Notes under the pieces: generated by a model
What the model saw: the letters and a program-made list of their open reading frames with translations, nothing else
Told to the model about the DNA's origin: nothing
The model's database searches: none
DNA from: Gnetum montanum
Lineage: Eukaryota > Streptophyta > Gnetopsida > Gnetales > Gnetaceae
Reading direction: 5' to 3'
DNA length: 64,000 nt
Assembly: GCA_015680685.1 (NCBI GenBank)
Contig: MNCI01022611.1
Span: 2,383,727 to 2,447,726, forward strand
Program-made: the position numbers and the translations under genes
In this document: positions 36,496 to 46,612 of the stretch, piece by piece
How the letters are laid out: every line of letters starts with the position of its first letter
How positions within the stretch are numbered: the first letter of the stretch is position 1

Positions 36496-37505
36496 ATGTT
36501 ACATCTAGAGTTTATACAGAGATACTATGTTCGATCACAATGGCAACAATCCCAGTCATGGGGGAGACCATCCTTAGACTGGAGGCACCCTTCATATTTT
36601 CCGAATCCAAATGCTTATCACATCCAACATCCTATTTCTCCATTCAGGCCACCATACTCTATCTCACCACAATACCATTCTCCACAATACTATCAACCCA
36701 TGCCTCCAACACAACCACCACCTTGTGCACCTTATACTCCTCCTAACTTTCAACATTCTCATCCTTTCCCTCCTTCCACAATGCCACCAATTGTCCCTAA
36801 GGTACCTACACCACCACAACAACCCATGAACAACACTTGTGCTAATACTACCAACAGCAGTGAGAAACCTCCTCAACATCCAAAGCGCCCCTTCTTTAAA
36901 CATGGCTGTAAGAAGGGACAACATAATTTAGAGGCCACTACATCTTCCAAATCAGCACAAGTCCCACATTATGGTGCACCCTTACCTTCGAACCCAATGC
37001 CTCATTTCACTTCATCAGGGCCACCAACTAACACTCCAATAACCATATAGCCCAATGAACATAGTCATGGAAGGCATCACCCTAATCCTTGCATACCATC
37101 TAACAATCCCAAACATCATAGTGGGTCAACTCGTTATCTGGAAACTACATCGTATAAAGTTCCCCACTATGCTTACTACAATCAAGTGTGTGAACACCAA
37201 TGGGGTGAGTATGGACCAGTTCCAATATTTCCAACATGCAAGGATCCTCAACCTTCATTTATTAATCCTTGCATACCATCTAATGGTCCCAAACATCATA
37301 GTGGGTCAACTCGTTATCTGGGAACTACATCGTATAAATTGCCCCATTATGCTCACTATAATCAAGTGTGTGAAACCCGATGGGGTAAGTATGATTGAGC
37401 CCTAAAATTTCCAAGATGCAAGGATCCCAGTCGTCAGTTATTAATCTATGCCGTCCTCAACCATTTAGCTATGAAGGATATCCCCCCTTCTAATAACAAG
37501 CAAGA
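36496..37505 (+). pseudogene. Element G gag proline-rich C-terminus with internal duplication
   Basis: One frame is open from 36496 to 37050, then to 37398, then to about 37505, interrupted only by stops at 37048 and 37396. The first part is Pro/His/Tyr-rich (PPYSISPQYHSPQYYQPMP and similar) with a short basic Cys motif RPFFKHGCKKGQH. The part after 37053 is a tandem duplication (separate entry). No zinc knuckle of the CCHC type was seen. Disordered Pro-rich tails are compatible with a nucleocapsid-like role; that is inference. Confidence 0.6.
37084..37430 (+). repeat. Tandem duplication inside gag C-terminus
   Basis: Two units of about 183 bp, each encoding NPCIPSNxPKHHSGSTRYL, then TTSYKxPHYAxYNQVCE and WGxY. 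Differences between units are mostly single bases, and the duplication preserves the reading frame (61 codons). Confidence 0.75.
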
Positions 37506-39371
37506 TTAATAAATATTTTCAATTTTCTTTAATTTTACAACTTTTTTTTCTAGTTCTTCATTTTTCAACTTTTTGTTTTATCTTTTTATCTTTTTGTGTT
37601 TTTGTCTTTTTACATTTTTGTATGTAATCTCATCTACGAATAAAACACTCATGTGGATCATTGGTTGAGGTGTGTTCTATGTTATTAAGTCATGAGTGAT
37701 CAATTATTTGGAACAGTGAGCCCATTACACCCACTCATCCACTCTACAAATAAGAGGGTCTGTTTAGGGGTACAGTGATATTCTTGACATTTTTAAAACT
37801 TAAAATTAATTTTTTGTTCATTGTACCTAGAATGAAGAAGGATGGACCAAGAGGGAATGATTGGGATGTGACATCAAGGGGACTTGCAGATTCTCTTTGG
37901 TGACATCTGTGGGGGTTATCATGCAACGCAGTTATACTAAGATCCTTGTAGATCTAATGAAAATGGGAGTAAGAGTAATCAAAAGGGCACTCGAAAATCA
38001 AACGCTATTCTAGGGGGTCCCACTGGAAAGACATGCACCCATGCCTGAAGGTTGGCGACTTCTCTAGATTCAGTAAAGTGAAAAAAAAAAGAAGAAAAAG
38101 AGAAAAATAAAATAAAAAGAAAAAGGAAGTGCCACAAAATAAAAATCACTCCTCCCTTGAACAAAATGCCAAGTGATCGTACGCCTTGTTGTTATGGTAC
38201 TCTCATAGTAATTCATCATGTGATGAAACAATGTGATGTCACTGATTAGGAGGAATGGACTTGGTCTTGATCTTGGAACGACGGGTTAATGACACCTTAA
38301 TCATGCTTTACATGCAGGATTCACTGTGCCCTAGGTCAGTTACCTCATGTCCCAATCTCTACAATCCCTTTCTATAGTTCGTCTCATCTCACTGTTCATG
38401 TAATTGTAGCTCGTGTCGCATGTAGCATAGAATTCTCACCTCATTTTGGTGATATTTACATGTGTGTGTTTTGTGAAATTAGTGTGGATTACATCTAACC
38501 CTTCTAGTTCCCATGGACACTTTAAGTGTGGTTACACAAGGGCATTATAGGTAAAAACCTGCTTTGGGGAGGATCCACTTGTGTAATCTTTTGTAATCTT
38601 CACTTATGACATAGCTCACACACACCATTTATTACCCTCAGCGTATTGGCCATGATATTCTTTCCCTTATTACTATCCCTATGATTCAACGTTCCTATGA
38701 ATCATAACATAGCCTTTTTCTCTACCATTCGAGGTCCTTATTGATAAATTCCACACCTTCATAATTTTCATGCCTTCAAAACTAGTTGAATTACCCTAGA
38801 ACCCTATAACAATCATCCAGATGTCCTTAGTTTACATCGTTTAATTTCAAATGAAATATTAAAAATTTGGTACATTCTCTAAGTGCCCTAACTTTGATGA
38901 AAATATATATACGTGACCTCCCTGCAACACGGGGGAGTTTTTCAAATTTTTTCTCTACAACTTGCGATTGTGAGACCCTTTCTTTTATACCTATATCTTG
39001 CTCGCTGGAACTCTGATTTTCATTCCATCTGAACCTACTTGACCCCGGAGTGTTCAGCTTAGTCATGGGGGAGGGGCATACGTCGAATAGTGCATAAATT
39101 TCTTGAAATTCATCATTGCCCGAAGGACATATTTAAGGGTAATTAGTTGTAAAATTAAGAATAAAATGTGTCAAAAACAATTTCATCCCCACAACTATAC
39201 CAGAAAATTAAATTTGGAAACCACCTAAGAAAAAAGAACTCAACATTATAATCTTTCGGGGACATGTTATTCCAATAATTAACATCACATGGAAATAAAG
39301 TAAATCTATTAAGGTAAGCAGTAAGGTATAACCTAACTTTGGTAACAACCTTACTAATGATTAACCCCATG
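37506..39371 (+). other. Element G internal spacer where pol would be expected
   Basis: No RT, integrase or protease motif seen on either strand. Holds a T-rich pyrimidine tract (37535-37620), AATAAA at 37639-37644 that could end a gag-only transcript, and a purine tract (about 38080-38128). The rest is unremarkable. A 79-codon minus-strand frame (38827-39066) has no recognised domain and no support beyond length. Confidence 0.45.
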
Positions 39372-39380
39372 TGATTGCAG
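39340..39380 (+). promoter_or_regulatory. Candidate 3' splice site before the accessory ORF
   Basis: TTACTAAT (branch-point-like, 39350-39357) lies about 25 bases before TGATTGCAG, and the ATG of the accessory ORF starts directly after that AG at 39381. Env-like ORFs of some retroelements are expressed from spliced RNA; that this is such a site is inference. No donor was assigned. Confidence 0.4.
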
Positions 39381-40136
39381 ATGGCCCCAGAATGAGGACA
39401 ACAGGAAGGTCTTGCTCAAGGTGTGATCAAAATACCTAGGAGAGGTGAAGAACAAGTTCTTGCCAAACAACATGCAGAGCAGGAGGAACAATCATTTATT
39501 ATCTACCAAGAAGACCCTGCTACTGTACAATCAAGGCAGGTGGAAGGAGGAGTTGCAGCAGCATTTGAACAAGGAAAATATCTCATGTTGCCCCAAGATT
39601 GTGTTCAGACCATCCATGAAAGGTCCATATTCATTATGGTGATCATGGAATTGAACTTTGGACCTTTCGCAAAATTTGCTTGGGAGGCCGTTAGGGATCA
39701 CCTCAAAGGGTTCCCATTATGGCCTACTCTCTCTAAAAGTGGTGCCTGGTACTTAGGGGGAACATACCAAGTTTGGCACAATAAAGAAGAAGCCACCATG
39801 GTTAACAATTATGGTGTTACTATTGATTTCTCTGTTCAAGCCATTTCAAAAGTATTAAACCTTCTGAATACAAGGCCAAAGGTTGCTCAGAACCAACTGG
39901 ACACTTTCAGAACCGAACAACTTAATAAACTATTGACAGAGAATAAAAGGGTGGCGGAAGAAAAAGAGAAGGCTGACTGGGATGCCTCTATGGTGCAAGT
40001 GCAAACTTATGCACATGCCAAGGCACTCAAGGCCTTACAAGAGGAGAAGCTCTAGCGCCATCAAGCCTCAAAGCTTGGAGCACAAGACAAAAGGAAAATG
40101 TCAATGGAGGAGCCACCACCACCAGGAACTACATGA
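39381..40136 (+). pseudogene. Accessory 3' ORF of element G (unknown function)
   Basis: Frame runs from ATG at 39381 to TGA at 40134-40136, about 250 codons, with only two internal stops: codon 5 (TGA) and the TAG after EEKL at 40053. The middle is open for 210 codons. N-terminus Gln/Glu-rich; middle with aromatic motif FPLWPTLSKSGAWYLGGTYQ; C-terminal third a heptad-like coiled coil (QLDTFRTEQLNKLL, ENKRVAEEKEKADW) and a tail MEEPPPPGTT. No transmembrane segment or signal peptide seen, so it does not look like an envelope protein. Position between internal region and LTR is that of Athila env-like ORFs. Family not recognised. Confidence 0.55.
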
Positions 40137-40372
40137 GTTCCAAATTTTTGTAGTTATATCATATTCTGTGTGTTGTATCTCAATTTATTTGTAATTCCAC
40201 ACTGTGGCATGAATCCATTCTAGTCAGTCAATAATCCCATACCTATCCACTATGTAATCAATGGAACTTGTTCTCACTTTAACTCGAGGATGAGTTTTCA
40301 TTCAGTCGTGGGGGTATGATGAGTCACGTGCTATTGGCCATGCTATCATGTATGTGATATCACAGCCGATGT
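39748..40372 (+). repeat. Right inverted arm of element G
   Basis: Reverse complement of the left arm (34266-34916). Covers the C-terminal 100 codons of the accessory ORF, its 3' UTR, the polypurine tract and the first 55 bases of the LTR. Confidence 0.9.
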
Positions 40373-40870
40373 GATATCACGTACATGATATCTCAGCCGA
40401 CGCGATATCGCGTAGGTGATATCACGTATGTGATATCTCAGCCAATGCGATATCATGTATGCAATATCATGGCCTACCTCAATGTCTATATATAAGAGGT
40501 GTCTTTCCCATTTTTAGATCTAATTTAGTTCCTTATCAAAGTTCTAGCAGTTTTCCCCTTCCAGAGATAGATTATTTTCTAGTGTCTATCGCAGTGTGGT
40601 GAATGTAATTGTATGGCATCCTTTATTCGAGTGTGACGTACTTAGACATGCACATGACCGGCAATAAAGATCGAGATTACTTCATCATTGCATCATTCAC
40701 TTATTTATTTATTTAATTAATTGTTATTTATTTAATTATCATTTACTGCTTTCTGTCTCACCCTTAAACTCCTAGAACGCGGAATGAGTACAACTTGATT
40801 ACGAGCATTTAAGTGTGACTACTTGGTATCCCAGTGGTGTACCTAGGATCTGCTCTTGGTAATCCTAGTG
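40317..40870 (+). repeat. LTR of element G (3' end approximate)
   Basis: Starts TGATGAGTCACGTG just after the polypurine tract GTGGGGGTA (40308-40316). Followed at about 41080 by another gag, so internal sequence lies on both sides of it. Related LTR signals at 5396-5960. The CA end and primer binding site on the right were not resolved; TTGGTATCCCAG near 40832 is one weak candidate. Confidence 0.6.
40330..40668 (+). promoter_or_regulatory. U3 GATATC palindrome array, TATA box and poly(A) signal
   Basis: Between 40340 and 40470 the palindromic word GATATC (or AATATC) recurs, mostly as TGATATCAC or GCGATATCGCG, alternating with CTCAGCC. TATATATAAG follows at 40487-40496 and AATAAA at 40663-40668. 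This arrangement, repeats then TATA then poly(A) signal, is that of a U3-R promoter. Confidence 0.65.
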
Positions 40871-41079
40871 GTAGTCATGCATGAGGTCCAAGATGTGTAT
40901 GGATAATCAAGGAACAGCTGCTCATTGCACTTAGGCTAGATTAGATTTTCTTACCCTTTCTCCTAGATTAGTTAATTACTTTCTTCTATTGCCTTCAGGA
41001 GTAGCGTTAGATTAGGAAACACATCATACACCTCACTCTGGACTAAACCATACATGACAAAGCTAATACTAGTCCACGT

Positions 41080-42840
41080 GGGAAGACAACAAACTACGAC
41101 CTAAGGTTAATGATTTAGGTGCCACAACTAGTCCATCTGCGGAGTTCGATCGGATCGCACGTGAAAATGCTCATATTCGTATGGTTGAGTGTAGGGGTAT
41201 CTCGCCACTCATCACTACTAGAACTATAATTAATATTAGGAAGGTTGGTTGTATTCCAACCATGCATTAAAGGAACAACCACATCGAGCAGTTTGACATG
41301 AACAACAATTCTAAGTATGAGAGAGGTTACAATGAGAAACCATAACATCATTTTCATGTCTTGTATTATTCCTATACCTTTTAGAACATTACTAATAATT
41401 AGTAAAATCTCAAACTATTCCCTAGGATACTCATAAATAAAGCATATAGTTGATACCAATCCTTGTAACTAAAATATATCATAGGGTGGAGTATGATGCT
41501 ATAGTTATTTAATGAAAAATATCAAACATGCTCCAGAGTGTCTAACTTGAGAAAGAAAGTTCAAGGATCAAAGTGAAAACCATGAATTCCTTAATGCAAC
41601 CTTGGGCATATACTATTCATTATTACACAAGTTCACAGGTCATGGCTTCTCATAGAGGAAATAGCTAAAGCATATCATAGATGGGCTTGAGAACAAAAGA
41701 AGGAAGATTCTTGGGATCTAAACTAAGAAATAATTTATGAAATGAGAGTTCATCAGATCCTAATATAATAGGTCAAGTAACAAAAGAGAAACAAAAGTTA
41801 GAGGAGGAAAGTGTTAAGTATTTAATAGAGATCTCTCTATTCCTAAACATGATATATGTGCTTGTGATACATGAGAGGAAGAAGTACCATTAGAGGAAGT
41901 ATTTTAGAAAAATACTTTGTCAATTTAAAAATTAACTTAAGATGTTGTGGTAAAGATAGAGAAAATGTAAGACTAAGTAGATGACAAATTCATAATTGTA
42001 CTCAAAATCATAAAAGATAGAATAGATCATGCACTTACATGAGACTAATATAAAAAGAAGAAAATAGAAATATAAAAGAACATATACAAAAAAAATTGAA
42101 GCTACTATAGTAGGAGAGGTTACTAATTTAGATTCAACTTAGGATGATGGATGTAAATTATGCTAGTATGAATATCCTAAGGGATTTTTCCCTTTGATGT
42201 CATATTTAGAAGAGTCAAGATCCTATGTTATCACAAATTAGGATGATGTACATTTTATATCATCCTAATTATCATGATGTATTCAAAATGATAAAAATAT
42301 ATCAAAGTTGAATAATCATTAAAGCCTTTATAAAAATAAAAATATAAAGCAATTATCCTTAAAGAGGAAAGAAAATTCAGAAAAAAAAAAAGATAACATA
42401 AAGAAGGAGGAAGAAGACAAGTCAAAGTGGATTCCTATTATCACTTGACATTCATCTTTTATTGCAACCACTCAAGAGAAAAATTTTCCTCTCCCATATG
42501 TGTTAATACCATTCCAAAGGCATGTCTTTTGTAGAGAACCATTAGAATCACATGGATTTCCTAACAGCCATATAACCTCCACTTAATCTCCTTATCAAGA
42601 TGTAATTTTTAGTCACATTAGTGGCCAATCATACTTCACTCATCAATTAAGTAATCTAATCATGGTTTAGTAATCATCCTTCAAAAGATATACAAAAAAT
42701 GTATTGTCATAGTATCAAAACAATATTTTAAGAATCCAACACTCAAGAGAAGAGGATCAAGAAAGAGTAGAAAGAGTCAAGAGAGAAGGAAACTCCCTAA
42801 GAGGTGGAGTGTACTCTTAAGCATCTCCACCTCCAATCGT
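41080..42840 (+). pseudogene. Family F gag H (strongly decayed)
   Basis: Early part with few stops: AEFDRIARENAHIRMVECRG, IRKVGCIPTMH, RNNHIEQFDMNNN. It corresponds to 7360-7440 in F copy 1. From 41420 it parallels gag G (NEKYQTCSRVSNLRKKVQG against NKKYQTYARVSTLRKQIQG). Beyond 41700 frames are too broken to assign, with Lys/Glu-rich remnants to about 42840. Confidence 0.6.
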
Positions 42841-43260
42841 GATATCATATAATAGAATGTGAGGAACTTCATCATTTTGGAGTAGAGTTAAGAGTGCTAT
42901 AAGTACCCCAGATGAGATGTCTAGTGGTAATTCAGTATCACTATGTAAGCCTAGATGCATGGATTTATTTGTATGTACTTATACCGATAGTTTGAGCTTG
43001 TTTCAGTAAGTGATGATTCTTCACTTAGTGTGTTGCCTCACTAGGTGTCCTATTACATGTGGTGCACTACCTCACATGATGTGCTACTACATCTAGAATA
43101 ACACCACAAATGATGCACTACCTCACATGAAAGGGATTGTGCCTATCCCGTAAGGGATTGTAATGTGAAGATGTGTTCTATTTTCTTTTCACATATGAAA
43201 TTTGTACCTATTCTATAAAGAATTGCGTTAATTTTTCATTATTATTTTATTCTTTACATT
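42841..43260 (+). other. Short direct repeats, no gene
   Basis: Contains imperfect repeats of GCACTACCTCACATGA (about 43062 and 43113) with a related GTGCTACTACAT between, and a repeat of AAGGGATTG with CCTATCC. A GTGATATCAT word at 42839 recalls the G-family U3. Could be an LTR remnant; not resolved. Confidence 0.3.
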
Positions 43261-46200
43261 TATAAAATATATAAAAATTATAAAAATACCATTTCTCTAC
43301 GTAAAAAAAATTTTAAACCACTCTATTACAAAATGAGCATTAAATAAATATTTAAAATTTACCTTTGAATACAAAGACCAAAATGTTGTAGCCTTTTCAA
43401 AATTTAAAAAAATTTATAAGGTTTCCTCTTACTTTGAAAAAAAATCTAAGAAATTAATAGCACTAAAACAAGCATGAAACATCATGAGCTCTAATTCTAA
43501 TCTTGAATTAAAAATAGGGTAGAGGAGTTGATGGTAAAAATGATCGAGTTATAGGCAAATGAGAATATTCTACCATGCAAGAATTTCAAGCTTCATTAAG
43601 AGCTAGAAAACATGCTAAAATGAATTAAGTAATTGATAAAGTAGAGGAATGCATTGATTAAAACATTCAATGAGAAAAGAAAAGATTAAATAACTTGATA
43701 ACAAGTTTATAGAAATAGTTAGTGATAGAAATATTCATAAATCATTACAAGCATAACACCCTACTAACTAGGCTTAGGCTAGTAAGGTATTACTTATATA
43801 ATTATACAAAATATGAAAAAATCTTAAAACATTGCATAATAAAATCAAATGGATACCAATAAAAATATAGTAAATAGAGTAGTTCTCATACATAAAATAG
43901 GCACATTAAGACAAGAGAAAAATGCAACAAAATGTAAAATGATATAAAATAGCGACAACAACATCATGTTTTGTAAGCCTAACATGTACACTAAGGAAAA
44001 ACATGATAAAACCCTATTTCCCAAGCTAAAAAAATTATCACAGTAGGGAAAAATATAACTGAGATACTAAAAAGTTAATTTTATTTGAAAATATTAAACT
44101 AATAATAGATTGAAAAATATATTCAAATCCAAAAGGCATTGAACACCAACATTGCATAAGTGTTAAATTTAACTACATGATAAGATTTTCAACATAATAA
44201 AATACAAAGAAAAGTTTTCCTGCACAAAACATAGGCAAAGCACAATACTAATACAACATCCCAATACCACAATGCACCTAAACATTATAACATAAAATTA
44301 AACTTAAATTAAAAACATGATGTTAAATAAGATTCTAAATAATGAAATTAGTGATTAGTTGTCTCTTTTAAATTTTTCTCATCTAGATTAACATTATCAT
44401 CTAAAAATCATATCAAACCAAGAAAATCAATCCTAATAGAGATTTTTATAAGAAAACTAACTAAAATACTCTGCTATGGATTTGATTAAAGACATCAAGT
44501 AGCTAGACAGTTATGCACATTGCTAGCTACAACAGAAGTTAATCAAACAAGTATAAACAAAATATAAATAAGAACCAAATAACAAGAATAATAGTAAACT
44601 AAAAAACTATCAAATATTAATTACAACTTCACTAAATCCAATAAATTAACAAGTGAGCAAAATGTACCTACTATGATATGTTACTATAAATACTAGCTTA
44701 CCACTATAATATGATTCATGATATGATTGTTTTAAATAGAAAATACTTAGCATCATATGCTTCTTGTAAAGTCCAACTCACCACCATAATACACCTCATG
44801 CTACGATTAGTGAAAAATAGTACAAAAGATTGGCGAAACTAATTATGAGTCTAAATAATAAACTTCTAAATCCAATCAAACAAACAAACTTCCTAGGAGG
44901 TGAGGAGACAAATATAATGTGTAGTTAAATGGTTGATGACTCCAAAATTCATATTTTTCCAAGTGAATGATATCTTGATGAATTTTTCCAAAAAATTCAA
45001 ATAGTTAAAATGAGAGATTTCAAGATAACAAACTAAATAATGTTATCAAAATAATGAATCTAAAGTATCAAATTGAGCTAAGATCAAAGTATCAAATCAT
45101 ATCAATACTATTAAAAGATTAAAACATTTTCAAATATGAAATCTAAGTTAGTTATGGTCATTCTAGATTCTTACAATTGCTAAAACATTATCAGTTATTG
45201 TTACCTAGTTTTCAAGCATTTTAGATGGATCAAAAAAGATGTTTTTAGTAATTTTCATAATTTTCATTACTCAAACTTCAAGGATAACTAAGGATTTTTA
45301 TGTCACATTCAAAAATGATGACATCCATCTATCATGACCTCCATTGTAACCTCACAACTAGATCATAATGCAGCATGAAGAGGTCCTTAAGATCTACACC
45401 GTGATGCTGAATAATTTGGTCTTCTAAGATGTTGGCATTTGGCATCATCTTAGAGATTACATTATAATGAATAACATGAAACCCTAGTTCTATAATTAAA
45501 AAATTAGGATAATTCAAAATGAAAGAAAAACGTAGTCAAACTTGATCAAAACATTGACTAACATCCCATGCATGAAATCAAATTTTAAAAATTATTGTAG
45601 GAAAGTAATATTAAAATCATAGAGCTAAGAATTTATACAAATCAATAAACAATTTCTAAACAAAAAACTCAACTAAACAAATATTTACTAATCAAAATGT
45701 CAAATCCAAAAGCATAAAAAAATCAAATTATCCTATATGGAATTTACAACATTGTAGAGAAGGGTCCTTACATGGCTTTAATCTCTCGAACTAGCTCCAA
45801 ATGCTAGGCAAGATGGTTAATCAATGATGGCATCTAAGTAAGATCTAGATAGAACATTGAAATATAGCTTACCTTAGATCATGGGTTGATAGCATAGATC
45901 TAAGTCTAATTGATTCCTCTCTAATCTAGTAGAATCTCCATATTTAACTCTATCTCCCAAATGTTAGTAAGGTTATCTAAAAGGTTGCTCTTAAGGGTAG
46001 TTAGATAGGTTTATAATCTACCTCTTAGTTAGTAGCATTATGTAAAAGGAAATTCTCATGAGCAAAACTAAACTAAAAAGAAATTGTAAATCCAAAAATA
46101 TTTTTAATATTTTCTTTCACATGACCTAGTTCCTAGCATTAACCTATGGGACCATTCCTATGGCAAAGTTAATAGCCAAAACTAAGCCCAAGAGACAAGC

Positions 46201-46612
46201 TATATCTAACCCAAAGATAATAATAGAGTTTAAGATCAAAAAGCATAATTAATAAAATTTTAACACAAGGTCTTCTAAATTCATAAATTAAATTTAATAA
46301 AATATAAAAATAAATATAATTTTATTAAAAATATAAATTATCAAAACAAGATGTACTAAACCAAAGTAACACGTCATGTGTCAATAACCCATCCAATGTC
46401 TAATACTTGCTAATTCAAAACTCCAACAAAAATGATTAGTGCACATCTGCTAAATTAAAAAATAATAAATAAGAAAACATAATGAGTAAGACCTTAGAAT
46501 GAATATATATATATATGTATAAGATAATTATAAAGGACATAGCTTCAATCACAAAAATTTGAAATCACAAACATACAAAGTAATAAGGAGAATCTAATCT
46601 AGGGATGTTACA
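43261..46612 (-). repeat. LTR of chromovirus E (long, AT-rich; inner end uncertain)
   Basis: On the minus strand begins TGTAACATCCCTAGATTAG, the usual start of Tekay/Del-type LTRs, right after the purine-rich GGTGAGGAGGGGGAAGAA (46613-46630). About 3.3 kb of very AT-rich DNA follows without coding potential. Some of this may be unrelated flank, as no second LTR is available for comparison. Confidence 0.5.

Larger units (their letters stand above)
34266..40870 (+). mobile_element. Element G: pol-less Athila-like element with a fold-back 5' end
   Basis: Contains gag (35044-37505), a spacer with no pol, an accessory 3' ORF (39381-40136), a polypurine tract and an LTR starting at 40317. Instead of a 5' LTR, the left end (34266-34916) is an inverted copy of the element's own 3' region, joined at the primer binding site. 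The arms look roughly nine-tenths identical, higher than between other related copies here, so G may be the youngest element in the window. Athila affinity rests on gag similarity and an extra 3' ORF. The right boundary is uncertain. Confidence 0.6.

Noticed and set aside
36664-36924. Trp/Arg-rich minus-strand ORF
   Set aside because: Reverse translation of the proline-rich gag tail of element G.
38827-39066. 79-codon minus-strand ORF in element G spacer
   Set aside because: No recognised motif, no second copy, and short enough to occur by chance.
39423-39425. Start codon of the accessory ORF at this position
   Set aside because: The codon is GTG, unlikely as a plant start; the in-frame ATG at 39381 after a splice-acceptor-like AG is preferred, although codon 5 is now a stop.
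45332-45517. 61-codon minus-strand ORF within the element E LTR
   Set aside because: Isolated, no domain, in noncoding AT-rich LTR sequence.
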